A DNA stretch of 64,000 nt from Irpex lacteus (GCA_001986395.2 MQVO02000006.1:1240001-1304000), one strand, 5' to 3'. Positions 23,434 to 36,200 are shown, counted from the first letter of the stretch. Program-made: numbers and translations. Notes: generated from the letters alone by a model not told the origin.

Positions 23434-24828
23434 ATGATGTTGACATCGGAGGAGGTTGAGCTGACCGGTCTCAGGCCGTTGGCAGCCCAGTCTGATCAGG
23501 TCACCGATCCCTCCTCAGATCTTCCCTCCAACAGTGTGATCATACCAACACCATCCTCAACCCCAGCCCTCAAATTGGAATGGGGACCAATCGAGCACCT
23601 CGCGTACTTCTCTTGCGACGAGGCTCGAAAAGTTACCTTTGACCTCTCCTGCCTGCATGCCTTCAGACAGCCTGCCCTCCCTGCTAATCTTGCATGGGGG
23701 CGCAAGCTGTTTCTGAAGAAGAACAGGCGGAATCGGGACGTGGGTCATCCCAAGCCCTTGATCGATCTGGCTCATGCCTGTATTGCTCTTGGGAAGGAGG
23801 AAGAGTTGCGTAGTGCGGATGTTGTGACCTGGAGAGGGTTGCTCGTGAAGTAAGTATTGTTTTCAGTCCTATTTGCTGAGCGTTCAAGTTTGTGGCGTGA
23901 CATACTGACTGCGGGCTCACCGTACTATGTGATCAGGCTGATGCTAGGGATACGTATCGACGTCAAATTCTATACTATCGGTGGCGTACTTTACTTAGTA
24001 GAGCATGATCCAAAGCCTCGTGCGTGAGTGTTCCGCTGACTAGTGCTGTCTACTACATGACGTTACGACTCCGCCACAGCGTTCACTACAGTCAGATCGA
24101 TTCAGGTTATCATGGGTACGCCCAACCATGTACAATGCAGGAACGCCCGTACTGACAATACTGCTATGAGGCCAGATACGCCTTTGAAGCAGCTTGCACG
24201 CGAAAGCAGGACAATGTCGCATCTATTCCAACTCTAGATGAATGGAAATGCATTGTACGCCGAAGCTTCGACGGACTTAACATCGTTTTTGGTGCGGAAA
24301 TTGACTGCGTGGATGGTAAATGTCTCAACTTCCGCTTCTGAAATAGCCAGGCTGATACGAGACCTTAACTACATAGGACAGTATAACCGCACATCCGAAA
24401 ATCTGATGGAGCTCAAAACGCAGCTCTACGCTGGACCGTGAGTTCGTGTTGTCCTCTAAAACCCGCATAACTTTTGAATTTGCTTTGCCTACAGCGGTGT
24501 GGCCCCTATGAAGCAGACCAACATCAAGAAGAAGCATTGGTATCTACAATGCTACCTCATGGACATCCCAGACATCTGTGTGGGGTACAGAGACGAAAAG
24601 CTCATCTTGCGCAAGGTCGAAAGGATCCCTTTGGATACATACTACAAGCCTCAGGATGGCACTTTGGAGACTGCGTTCGCGTTTGCAGCTCAGATATTGA
24701 AAGAGCTGCGAGTGTTTCTGTCCAGTAGAGCTGCTGGGCAGGGTTCTCGAGCTTGGAAGGTAACGGTGCAAAGAGGCACACTTGTGAATCAGCCGCAGAT
24801 GTTACAACAGCCTGCCCCGATGTACTGA
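23434..24828 (+). CDS. DXO/RAI1-family decapping nuclease, paralog C
   Basis: Exons: 23434-23849, 23937-24023, 24080-24115, 24176-24315, 24377-24437, 24495-24828, closing to 357 aa. The ATG at 23434 has the context GACCACC; an in-frame ATG at 23387 is a possible earlier start. All exon phases equal those of A and B, and exons 2 and 3 have the same lengths (87 and 36 nt), but the sequence is more diverged. Motifs: GYAFE (180-184), AEIDCV with Glu221 and Asp223, MELKTQ with Glu238 and Lys240, KKKHWYLQ, IPDICVGYRDEK. The catalytic set is intact, so this is a third potentially active cap-cleaving enzyme. Arranged head-to-tail with B, it is probably an older tandem duplicate. Confidence 0.9.
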
Positions 24829-25111
24829 CACTATTAAGATTCTTGTACCCACCAATGCATACTTGCTCCTACGTTGATTAGGACCGTAGTCTATTGATGC
24901 ATGGTACTGCTATGTGAGCATTCAAGCATATTAGGCCATCGTCGCCATGCAGATATATGTATAGGCGAGCTTCGCTAGCTCATCCAATTTGCACTAATCT
25001 TCTTCTCGCCCTCACCAGCAAATAGGAGTGAAGCAGTTATCACGATTCTCTAGTCCCGCCTGGCTGTACCATTGATGCGCACTAAACGATGTACATATCG
25101 TGGTAGAGGAT

Positions 25112-25390
25112 CTCGCGTCATTACCCGCCACTCGCGACCCTGTAACCGTTTCATTGTGTTATAAGACAGATCCATTTTTCCCCTGCTCCCTCCAGTCAGC
25201 TGCTGCTACTCACTCACTCTTGAGTAGTACAGTGAGTACTCGGTGAGTTTTCGTCTCATTATTACCCGCCACTCGCGAATGCGTAATTGTTTCATCGTGT
25301 CATAAATTTGTCTCATTTATCACTTTCTCTTCCCAGAAAGCTACTACCATTCACTCACTCTAAGTACAGGAAGTACTCAGCGAGTTCTCC
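25112..25390 (+). repeat. Diverged tandem duplication, period about 140 bp
   Basis: Two units, about 25112-25252 and 25253-25390, align block by block: ATTACCCGCCACTCGCGA, TTTCATYGTGTYATAA, CACTCACTC, AAGTACTCRGYGAGTT. They lie between DXO paralog C and the start of the next gene, ending 30 bp before its ATG, so they form its promoter and 5' leader. The remaining 24829-25111 has no recognisable feature. Confidence 0.7.
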
Positions 25391-25419
25391 TCCGCTTGGC
25401 ATCCCGTGCTACTGCAGCG

Positions 25420-26157
25420 ATGGCCGGTGAAGAACAAACATCTGCGCCAGCTCGTACTCGGCCTCGATGCAGAACGTGCGGGGAGCTAAGGAAAGGACAC
25501 CCGATACGATGCCCTTTACTTCCAAAGCCAGCACCAGCACCGGCACCCTTGAATCCGCCCACACCGCCAAGGATAGTCAGAGTCAACCACAACTATGCCT
25601 ATGTGGGTACTCGAATTGAGTCCGACGAGGGTGTAGTAGTATATAATGCAAACTTCTTGCAGGAAGCACAAACTCCCACTAGACAGCACCAAGCTCAAAT
25701 CACAGAGGAGGAAGAAGAAGACGACGTACAACTTTTAGATGGGCCGCCATACCCTTCATCATCGAATGACCGTCGTCTCTCGGAGGATCATCAGGACAAC
25801 GAACGTGAAGGATCGGACGAGTCGGGCGAGGATGAAAGAGATAACAGTCAAGGTTATGGCGATAAACCTGGAAAGCTCAAATTTACTGTTTGGAGGAGTC
25901 AGGCTGATGCAGACCGAGACGGAATCATTGGTGGGCGCCACGTGTTCCGGCCTGCACAGAAAGGATGGGATTATGCATTTGAATGTGATGGTCGCAAGCT
26001 CAAGAAGAAGAAGAGGGGAGGAATGGGGTTCGAATTGGCACTTGCTTGCGTTGTAGGTATAGGTGCTGTGATTTTTGTTGTCTGGCGGAGGTCAATCATG
26101 CAAATGGAAGAAAACGACGTCGGACTTGCGGCCAAGTACAACTTGCGCACCTTCTGA
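25420..26157 (+). CDS. Hypothetical protein with N-terminal Cys motif and C-terminal membrane anchor
   Basis: A single-exon frame of 245 aa from the ATG at 25420; the frame runs on upstream without an ATG. I do not recognise a family. Residues about 10-35 hold a zinc-knuckle-like motif CRTCGELRKGHPIRCP. The middle is acidic and disordered (TEEEEEDDVQLL, DESGEDERDNSQG). A short folded stretch follows (LKFTVWRSQADADRDGIIGG ... GWDYAFECDG), then Lys-Lys-Lys-Lys and one hydrophobic segment (FELALACVVGIGAVIFVVW) close to the C-terminus. That layout suggests a tail-anchored protein facing the cytosol. It could be a lineage-specific orphan, and the product is inferred only from the open frame and its composition. 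Confidence 0.6.
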   Translation: MAGEEQTSAPARTRPRCRTCGELRKGHPIRCPLLPKPAPAPAPLNPPTPPRIVRVNHNYAYVGTRIESDEGVVVYNANFLQEAQTPTRQHQAQITEEEEEDDVQLLDGPPYPSSSNDRRLSEDHQDNEREGSDESGEDERDNSQGYGDKPGKLKFTVWRSQADADRDGIIGGRHVFRPAQKGWDYAFECDGRKLKKKKRGGMGFELALACVVGIGAVIFVVWRRSIMQMEENDVGLAAKYNLRTF

Positions 26158-26488
26158 GATACTACTTAGATCTTGTTGTAGCCCATCGTGGATTGGCGTC
26201 AGGGATTATTTTTATGTCGGTTAGCACTACTTATGAGGACAATATTGTCTCAATTGCGGAATCTAATGGGAAATCTGGATTGCGGGCAAGATGGACATCT
26301 CGTACTACACAGCAGCGGGCGGCGGTGGGAGGCAAGGAAGCGCGCAGCAGGGGTACTGCCTTCGGCCTTCGAGTTGCTATGATTCTGGAATGTATCAGTG
26401 TTCTTGCATGTGTATTACCTTGACGGCCATAAGAAGTCATTCGTTACTACGCTCGGGCCTCACGAATATACCTTGAACACCATCCACC
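26158..26488. other. Short intergenic spacer
   Basis: A 331-bp spacer between two plus-strand genes; no feature is seen beyond what should be a 3' UTR and a promoter. Confidence 0.4.
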
Positions 26489-29085
26489 ATGTCCGACGAC
26501 CCTCAACAATACATTCCGTCTGTGCCAGAAGTAGATCAGCACGGCGGGGACGATCTACCCACCTACGAGGACCTTGCTGCGCAGGCCGGTCCTAATTCAA
26601 GGTGCGTTATACAAAATCTTGCGAAACAGGAGGGAACGGGCTGCTGAAATGGTAGTGGTAGATTTGGTCGATGGAAGGGATGGATAGAGAAGAGGTGCGT
26701 GCCAAGCTCTGTGATCACTTCAGCCACCGCCTGACAGTTGCCTCCAGAGCAGCAGAGCGGTATGCAGACATTACTGACGATGAACTTGTCCGTCGTCGGC
26801 AAAGGGGATGGGGTGATTCTGTGAGCATCTCACAAGTGCTGTGACGACCTGAGTGCTGGACAAACTGCGTTTCTACCAGGTACATGACCCCGAACCTGAG
26901 CCTCAATATGCCGAAAGCTCAATTGCTTCCGTAGTCCCTCCACAACTCCCTCACCCCCATCTACACATACAAACCGAACTATCCACACCGGCCTCTGCAG
27001 AGTTTCCAGACGACCTCGACGACGATCCCGCCCCATCGCGAGGCGAAGTCCTGTCCCCATCTCATTTGGCCTTGCATCAATTTGGCTCTCGCTTCCTTCC
27101 TCACACGACAGCACAAATACGGTGCTTGCTTCCCATCCTCAATGATACGTTGCTACTAATTGGTCATGACGACGGTCTATCCGTGCTCGACATGTTTCCC
27201 AAGGAGTGGACTGATAGAGGCCTCATTGAACATGGTCCCAACGAGGCACAAGCGCATCATATCTGGGTCGGAGAAGGGTCAGTCATTGGTCGCATCGTAT
27301 GTGTCTCATGCATGTTTGAACCACCTCTGTAGAGTGTTTCAGTTGTCCTTGCTCGAGTCCGAAAGTACTGGAGAAGGTACGCCCCAAGGTGTAGTCCTTG
27401 CTCTAGTAGGCAATGAGAACGGATCACCGAAGGAGCAGGAGAGTGTAAGGGCCATACGGATGTACAACCTAGCAAGTCTTGTGAATCTGGCGAAGTGGGC
27501 TGTAGTCCAAGCGGTTCGTGCACATAATCACCACACACCAAGTTCATGGTCTGACTCTGCCTTCAGCCTGGTGTTCCACCATTACGAATGGACGGTCTCG
27601 GAGCAGGCAAGTGCACGACGAACCACAGCAAAGCACACCATCACAAGTCAATTCCTGCGCTAGCCAAAGGCTTGAAGAACATAAAGCTTGATTCCCCTCT
27701 AGTGCAGTCCCCATACACCCGCGACCTGCATGGGTCTACTTCATCTTTCGGGACAGTTCCCGGTAGCCAGCCATTCAAGCCAGAACCACAACGAGCGAGC
27801 TCCGCCGAGTCCTCGTTTACAATCGACTCGTCCTGGGATGTAGTAGACGACCTCCCAATACGATGGGCTATGGATTATGTTCCATTGGCACCTCCAGGTA
27901 CGCGGCTCTGTGGGACGTCAGTTGTGTCTTATGATCTTTGGAGAGAATTCAACGAACGACGACGGGGTGCTGCGTACCTTGCCGTTGTCATCAAGAGCAA
28001 TATACTCCTTTACCATGCTCCTAAAGGTGAACGAGCCTTCCGTTTTATCAAGGTCAGTTTAGGCAATCTTTTAAAACATCCTCTATTCATTTCCTATGTT
28101 CCAGGACTTCTACACCCCTCTAAGCGCACGCAGTGTGGTCTTCGTGCAGCAGTCTGTTCAAGATATGACTCGAAGTCCATCCGACGCAGGACCACGAACT
28201 TCGCGTAGTTCGCCTAATCACCATCACCACTCCAGTAGACACCTAAAGGGGATGTCTGTAGGAGGTACTACACCGTTTTACCCCTCTCAGCTCAGTATAT
28301 TTGTTATCTTCGAGAAGAAAGCCGGACTTATCCGTATAGCCGACTCGGCCGTCGGAGAAGTCGAGCTATACGACGACCCCCTAAGCAGTCTCCAGAACCT
28401 CCTTTCCCCATCCACCAGTACTGGCGGCTCCCTCGCCCGCCGTTCCCGTTCGTCGTGGGACGGCGGCAAGGGCTTTGTGAAAGATAGCAAGGCGCCGTGG
28501 ATCGCGCCCGCGAAGATTAGCATACCAAGCTTCGCCAACCGCTCGACGTTCTCGCAGAACATGTACATCCTCACGCGGGGAAAGACCTCTCACATCCTAC
28601 CGCATCCCCTTCCTGCCAACCTCTCCTCTACTCCGCCGTATCGTATCATACACTGGTCCTCCCCTCCCACCCATGTTCAAACGAGGACATGCCGTCCAGA
28701 AGACGAAACTCCGCCGTACTTGCAGATTGTCGCTTTCGGCGAATACGGCATCGAGGTGCAAGAGATGGACTTGTCGTCAATATCTCAGAAGCAGAAGAAG
28801 GGTAAAAGTCGGGCTGACGAGATTAGGTACGCGCAAACGGATATCGGTGGGGACGACACCGGATTTCTGGTCGCTGGAGGGCACTGGGACAAGCAGCTTT
28901 ACTCGGATTACTCTCCGAGCACTATCTGCGAGACTCTGGACTCTGTCTCCGTGTCCGAGCTATCTACGGAAGAGCTAGTGGACGTCTTACAGTCATTCGA
29001 GGGCATGTATGGGTGGGTACGTAAAGGCCACGGAGATTGGAGGATATTCTGGCTTGGAGGAGGTAACGTCTGCAGGGATGAATGA
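26489..29085 (+). CDS. Large propeller-like (possible CNH domain) protein
   Basis: Exons: 26489-26601, 26662-26694, 26748-26820, 26880-27277, 27333-27513, 27567-28052, 28105-29085; all phases close to 754 aa. It opens with a PPxY-like DDLPTYEDLAAQ and the conserved FGRWKGWIEKRAAERYADIT. A beta-strand-rich body follows (IRCLLPILNDTLLLIGHDDG, LSVLDMF, GAAYLAVVIKSNILLYH, LSIFVIFEKKAGLIRIAD) and a C-terminal MYGWVRKGHGDWRIFW. The alternating strands, and phrases typical of citron-homology (CNH) propellers, suggest a regulatory or trafficking scaffold; the assignment is by resemblance only and no catalytic residues are seen. Long Ser/Thr/Pro-rich inserts (for example around 28180-28250 and 28420-28480) are probably disordered. 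The genes on both sides are unrelated. Confidence 0.62.
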
Positions 29086-29290
29086 TCTATGCTGGCATTG
29101 GGGAGAGGTAGAATACAGATGCGTAATGAAAGTCCACGATGTAGAAGTAGTAAGTCGATGTCCGTAATCACGACACCGTACTATACAAGCATGACAATAA
29201 CGAGAACGTAGAAGTAAGCAAAAAGTCCATGCATGAGCGTCATTAAATACTGGTATTATTATGCAAGAAATGGTAAAGGGGCGTGACAAT

Positions 29291-32200
29291 TCATGAAGAA
29301 GCATTGGGTCCACGAAGCACTTGGAAGGATCGCTTCTCTGTAGGTTCTGAGGACGTACTGGCATCCTTGCTTGGAGCCCCAGGTCGGCCTTTCCGAACGA
29401 CGACGAACGACCGCCCTGGCTCAGACCGCTCGGGCTCCGCGGCAGGCATATCCAGCTGGTCGGCTTCACTATATCGACGGTTCTTGCTCCGAATGTTATA
29501 CCACTTCTTCTTCGGTACAGCCGCCGTGTCGTCAACTGCACCAAACTCGGCGGCAGAAGCACTGTGTGGTGGGTCGGACAGTGAAATGAGCGGAGCGTTC
29601 TCGATAATAGCCGTTTGAGACTTGGTTCTGACATGCGACGAGGGTTGACCTGGCGGCATGGCACCTGGAGGGAGTCCCGGATCTACTGTCTTAGCGATAG
29701 CGGGCACAGCAGCGCTACCCAACGAGGGAGATGGTGGGATGAAATCATCCTGGGCTATAACATTCGACAAAGAGCTGGGTCCAGGATGCCTCTCCACCGA
29801 CGGGAAGGTTTGCGTTGATCCCCGCATTGAGCTGTTTGTTATAGCATACGGAGATTCATAGTGGGCTCTTCCTCCACCGACTCGTGCGAAACCAGACTTG
29901 GGTGGCTCTGGTGTTGTTTCGACTGGACTGTAGCCTGGACCGGGGAACGGCTGCCAAGAACCCATAATATAACCCGTTTCATCGTCATTTTCTTCCTTGT
30001 AAGGCTGTAGCGCGTGTTCGGGGCGCAATACCGATGGAGGTCCAGACGATGTCGGGGTTATGTCACGGTAAGGTGGCGCTGGCCGAGTGAGGTTTAGCGA
30101 TTGGGGAGCGGGGGGTGTTGACCGATACATGGACCGACTGGATCGGCGAGGCCGCCTTCGAGGACCACAGCAGCCCACCAGACTCATCACGCCGAGTAAG
30201 CCACTGTCGACGGCATGTTTGGACTCGTCAAACCCAACCTGGCCAACAATACGGAGCGCTGCTTCGACGAGTTTCACAATCAACATAGTCACAAACGCCA
30301 GGTAGACGAGTGCCAAAATAACGAAGATGGCGTAAGTTACCCATTGAGCAGGCCCGGAACCAATTGAAACCTGCAACACGGTAGCTGTCAGCATGAGACT
30401 ACGCAAGAATGTAAGGCACATACCACTGGAGTGAGGATCACCAAAAGTACGGCCACAACGATCCTCGCGACACAAAAGAGGAAGCTGATGAGACCCATAC
30501 TGGCGCCATGTCCCCACGGGAGCCAGATACTGGTCCCAAGCGCGGAGGCAACTTCGATGACGAGGATGATTATTGCTTGCGCAGTTCCGCTCTTCTGGCC
30601 ACATCCTATAGTGACACCGAAGGCGATGTTGGTGGCGAACAGCAAACAAGCGAATAACTGTGATCCGTGGCGGTAGTGGTTGTATAATGGACCGAGGGAC
30701 AGTAGAGTCCAGGTTTCGTCGTATAGCTTCGTAGTGTTCGTGATTGACAGGCGGAATATGAGCAAAATTGGCAGTAGAACGGAGAGGATAGCGAAAGATA
30801 TTGCAGCCAGTATGATCGAAGCGAGAGATGCCCTGCCTCTTCCTAGTGTCATCTGGTAACATGAGAAGATGGTTACCGGGAGATGAAAGAGGATGAGGAT
30901 ACGAATCAGATTCCCCTGCAGCACGCTACCGTGGAAGGACACGAAACGGATCTGAAGGGCCTGCATCCGGCGTCCGAATGGGAATCGTGATGCGGGCCGG
31001 AATAAGCCATGAGCACTGGCGGATCGGTCCTCTGGCGGCAGCTGTGCAAGACCTTCGAGTAGATCTTTGCTGGTGGCGGAATAACGCGGGCTCCGAGTCT
31101 CTCCCAACGCTGAGGCTGGCCGAGAGAATGTACCTGACAGGAAAGATGCGACCCAGTCAATGCTCCAAACGATGAGGCTTAGTACTACCGTCGCAGCGAT
31201 GATGGCCAGGAAGATGGACAGGCATATACCAAAAAGGTCTTGAGGTCGAAGTCCTACTGCATACGCGAATGATTCAATACCATTCGAGGCATTGCTAGGT
31301 AGCTGAAAGATAACGTTTGGAGCAGTCGTGTCAATAAAAATGGGGGACGAAGGGTCGTTCATCTGGTCAGCGAATTCCGATGGTGGTTGGAATGGCTGTA
31401 CTGCAAGAGGATTCCACCGTTCTCTGTTTGCATCAGACCCCTGCGAGATGGAGACATCTGGGATTGCGTTAAGTACAGCCTGAGACTGTCAAATCATCCA
31501 ATGGCTTACTGTAAACCAGCACCGACCAAGCGGTTTGGGAGAGAATGGGGTCTGTAAAGTAAAGATCGTAAGCATCAGAGTGATGAACAAGATATACAGG
31601 AGACGCACAGACGAAACCAGGCCATTGCACAGCTACCATGGCAAGAGCAGCGCACCACTGAGTATGGAAAATGATATCCCGTAATGATGGTGTGCCTATT
31701 GTGATATTGAGAGCTGATTCTTACACAAGAAAACAGAGAGCAAAAGCGTACAGAATCTCATAAGCGCAGGTGCAGTGGCCAATCGTTCGCCGCTTATGGC
31801 ACTCGCCAGAATAAACCCAGCACCTTCAACCCTTGCCCATATTCCTTTCCCAGCATTTGAGCCTCTCCCCCTAGCAGTAACTAGACGAGCTATGCCAACC
31901 ACCAGCCAGTACCCGATCGCCAGTGCCACCGTACCCCAGAAGATGGTATGAAATTCGCCCACGATGGGATCCATGAAATTAGGCTTGACAGCCGTGGTAT
32001 CGAGGTCCAAACAGAGCAATTCATTCTGTGAGGGATCCAGAGCACGTAATCGTGTGTTGTAAGTTGCCAGGGGATAGTTGGAACCTAAGTGTATAGAGCT
32101 AGACAGAGCGAAGTCTCCTGGGCCAAGCGGACAATACATTCCGGCGGTGTCTGGATCCGGCAGTGGTGAAGGGGGTCGCAGGGTGGCACAGAAGTAGGTA

Positions 32201-32598
32201 CTATTATTCCATACATCAAACGTGAGCATAGAGGTCGTAGTAAAGAGCGTCGCTGTAACCGGTCATTAATGCCTGCCATTACAAAAAAGCGCAGTTGGCG
32301 TACTTGCGACGGGGTTGGTCTGGTCACTCGATGCCTCAATTATCGTTTGCGGGGTCGATCCAAGGAGTGTGAAGTTGAGTCTTGCGGGTCCGTCATTGCT
32401 TGGAATAAGTTGAGCATAGACGGTGGAGATGTTGAGTTTCTGTGTCGTATTTGAGCCTGAGAAACAGTCTCTAGATTGAACTATTGCTGGCTGAGCACTA
32501 CTAGAGGATATTGCGAGCAAAAAGACAAGAAATATAGCCGTCATGTGCAACAGACCATGCTCCAGAAACCGAGCATGAAGCCTGCTAGAGCGGGCCAT
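29291..32598 (-). CDS. TRP-like ion channel / flavin-carrier (FLC) family membrane protein
   Basis: Exons (minus): 32598-32304, 32252-31752, 31695-31609, 31551-31510, 31457-30424, 30370-29291, closing to 1012 aa. A signal peptide (HMTAIFLVFLLAISSSSA) leads into an extracellular ML-like lipid-binding region with several N-glycosylation sequons (for example LNFTL, WNNST, NTTQ). Then come about nine or ten hydrophobic segments of the fungal TRP domain, including FHTIFWGTVALAIGYWLVVG, FGICLSIFLAIIAATVVLSLIVW and QWVTYAIFVILALVYLAFVTMLIV. The last 270 residues are a disordered Ser/Pro-rich cytosolic tail. Relatives (yeast FLC proteins, fission yeast Pkd2) act in the ER or plasma membrane in Ca2+ homeostasis and cell-wall integrity. 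The gene converges on the upstream plus-strand gene with about 205 bp between stops. Confidence 0.87.
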
Positions 32599-35500
32599 GG
32601 AGTTCGCATGAAAGGTGTGATGGTGGTGTGCAGCTGCTGGTTGTCACAAATCCCCTCAGGGTAACCTTGCCCGTGTCACAAGTCACGAAATGTGACTGCC
32701 GGCGCCGGCGCTTCTATCGCCGACATATACCGCATTTGGGCAGCGGTGGCACCAGCCACCGACGAACTGCTGCTTTACTGTGACGTGCATCATCACCGGG
32801 GCAATCTTCAAAACCTGCGTCGCAAGTCTCGGAAATCTGTGTGGTGCGATGTCAATGAGCAGGCTGTAGCGGCCTTACGTGCGGCATTCAGGACCCACCG
32901 CTGATCATCTTGGAGAGGACGTGATTGTACAACTTGAAGTTCAATGGTCTTGTTCGAGTGCGAGTGCGTTTACTGCTGTAAGTCTGCCTTTCCTCAAGGA
33001 ATGCTTCGCGACGTCTTACAAGGGAATTAGACTCGGGACGAGCCAGCCGTATTCGATCAGGAAGGCACATCCTCTCGTCTCCAGGGACGTCTCATTCCAT
33101 TGAATGAGGCCAATTTTGAAGAAGCAAGCACGGAGATGGCACAGCTGTAAGGCCCTAGAAGTACCTCAGCATCATACAGCACGCTTGCAATACGCCATCT
33201 CCTTCTCTGATGCCTCTGACGATGCCTCACACGGCGTTGTCATCGCATATGAGACCGTTCTACGGATGAAAAAGTGCGTATTCTCCACCAATGAGAAAGC
33301 TGATAATGTTATGCCAGCGACTGCCCCCGCACCCGTCGTACGCTTTGTCAATTGGTCCTTCACTTTCCATATTACGGAACGGTAAGCAAGCTTACTTGAC
33401 TCTGATCAGACATAAACTGATATCCTGGAATATTGAATCGCTTTCGATGTCGAAACGTCATCCCTCAGGGTGTAGGCTATCACCAATACCATTCATACGT
33501 GTGGGTAGTAATATAGAATATCATTGGCCTGATACACGTAATCTCGATGCTGTCCTTCCATAACACCCAAAGTTTGACCCGCAACGTCTCTTATGGCCAT
33601 GGTCAGCCTTATTGGGTTTCCGACTACAAGACATACGTCTCGAACATTCATAACATCAATAACAAGCTACAAACATCAAGCCATCTGGATCTATGAATGA
33701 TATCAAAGGCCTAGTGAGTAAATTTCGACTCTCAGTAAACTCGTCAGGTTACCCAGGAACGATGCAAAGTAGGTATGGCATGCTTTCCGGAACTCCCACA
33801 AAACTCCGTGCCTCTCAAATCCCGCTCCGTGCAACTTTCATACGGCATTGCACGCAGGCGGATTTATTTACCGCGGTGTTTGTCATCCGCAGGCATGAGC
33901 TCAAATCGAAATCGAATCCAGGTCTCGTCGGCCAGGTCAGCCCTGGACGAACGTCAGGGTTGCCGGGGTAATTACCCTGGCGCAGGGTGCAAAGCAGGGA
34001 GGTACACTGTACTATATATTTCCTTATAAGACTTTATTTTGTTATGGCATCCTTACTCAAGCTTTCGCAGTTTTGTATGACCCATGCTTTAACCGAGGCC
34101 AGAGACCCCTTTTCCGCATTTTCCGGACCATCCTTATCAGAGGGCATATCGGCCGTCCCTACAGATCCCGTGAATCAGAACCGATGGTCAGCTCGACGGA
34201 TGCGCGCAGTTGAACACCTGCAATTTCCTTCCGTCAAGGTCACTGCGTCAGTTTAACTTCGAATTGAGGCGGCCCCGCAATTGCTCAACAGGCCCCTCCT
34301 TCCTGTCCCGAACGTGAGCTTCCTACAACCTCCTATAGCAGGCTTCGCTGACAAGCGGCGTGTTCTTACGGGCGCCAGCACGGGGCCACCCCTTTGTGAC
34401 GTTTGCAAAAACATCTGACGGTGAGTTTTCAGTGCGCATGTTACGTTAAACCGCTCGTATCGTCACACCCCGGTTCGTTCACACGTAAGTGGCTACTGTC
34501 AAGTCTTGCTGGTCAAGGACGAAGCAAAAAGTACTCTCGCTGACCGACCACCGCTCGAATTTCAGCTATGCTTCCTGACTACAGAGCCGGAAGTCTCATG
34601 GATCTATGAATTCCAGGATATCTCACAGTATGAACGTCCTAATCTCATCCATCATTCGAGATCTGACGCTGTCACGCAGATGCGTCTCTCATAACGCCAC
34701 AACGTTCCCATCAGCATCACGGCCAAAAGAAGCATAAACGGGTCCCCCCGGTGCACGAGAGTGACAAGGCACTTCGTGGACATCTGCGAAGCTTCAGTAA
34801 CATTCAGTGACTGGTGTTTCAGGTTGCCGTAGGGAACCGCTGTCCCCAGCCTGTCCAATCGTCTGTACTCATCCATGCGCTTCTCATGGGACAGTCGCAC
34901 GGCCCCGCTCCTCCTACTTCTCGCGAACTCCATGGCTCATATGAATCTATTCCGAGAGCTGTGGACAGGAAGCTTCCTTTTGACAAGGTACCGTCAGAGC
35001 TTGTCTTCAATTTATTGGCTTATGATAACGTTGAGGAACCAGTCCCCCGCCAATGTCTCAGCTCAACTCTCCAGTCTGGACTGAGCCGCAGTACCATCCC
35101 AAACTCACCCTCGAACGGAAGTTTTATTGAGGCATGTACAGTAACAAGTAACGTTTGTATCCACCTGTTCCTCCGCGCTTTTGAGCTGACTGCATGGACA
35201 GCTGTGACTATACGATGTGGTTCTGCACAGCCTTTGCCATTTGCCAGGAAACTCGAACGTATCTAGTCGGCTCGGTAACATGCCGTGATACGAACATCAC
35301 GCCATCTCACTAATGGGACTAACACAGATGACGCGCAAGATGTATACGTCCAATAGATAGCGATACCAGGTGCTCGGGCTGCCCATGTAAGTACACTATG
35401 TAGAAGCAGTGAGGGTGCTTCGGTTAACTTACGGCCATACTCTGTCCTTTTTCGTCCTCTGACAACATTATGACATTGTCTAGCATTTCCCTCCGCGGAC

Positions 35501-36200
35501 AGTACGTACCGTGGCCCATTCGTCTGTACGTGCACATCATTCGTAGGTGGCGTCGGTGCACGGTGATACATCATCACGTCCATGTCCTGCACAAACTCCG
35601 TCAATGCCGACCAATGAGATCCAGTCAATAGCTCAGTGCCTACTTGCAGACAAGCCCGTTCCGAATCTTCCTTTCTCTTCTTAGTTCACAATCTAAACCA
35701 TAAGGCTCACATCGCTGTATAGAGGAAGGAACGAAATATAGTTCAATTCTCCTCACCTCCGACCACAGACGGAGAGGAGGCATTCAAGACCGTTTTTAAC
35801 GGGAAGCCTGCTATAAGTGTGGGTGAAGAGGCTCCTCATATACACTTAGATAATCTGAGATCTGTAGAACGCGGCATATCAAGCGCTGCCGAGGAGCAAG
35901 AAGGCGCTCGGGGCCGTGGGCGTGGGAACGATTTGACTGGTTTCGCTTGCCGGCGGTCGCCAAGCTTCGGTGTTCATCTAGATCTGAGATCGCGCATCAC
36001 CATGGGCCAAAGCCGGTTTAGCGCCTATTTGTAACTTGCTTCAAACCACCAAAGCACTCTGGTGTTCATATTATAACAAGTTTTGGTGAGGGTTGTAAAC
36101 TACTTTATATAACTGGCGTGTGATCTAACATACATAGTTCATATAATTTTAGCGGTCATATTCCCTGACCATTCCTCGTGGCCACAGCTTACATATCACG
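32599..36200. other. 3.6-kb interval without recognised genes
   Basis: This lies between the divergent TRP-like and ING genes. Open frames are short, overlap on both strands and lack family motifs. The longest minus-strand one (35628-35263, 121 codons) begins MTGSHWSALTEFVQDMDVMM and looks slightly protein-like but has no homologue I recognise. A near-perfect inverted repeat GCCGGGGTAATTACCCTGGC sits at about 33961-33980. No tRNA, repeat array or transposon motif is seen. Confidence 0.4.

Noticed and set aside
29291..29664. Minus-strand frame 28993-29664 as a separate gene
   Set aside because: It is an out-of-frame shadow of the TRP-like channel tail and the convergent 3' flank.
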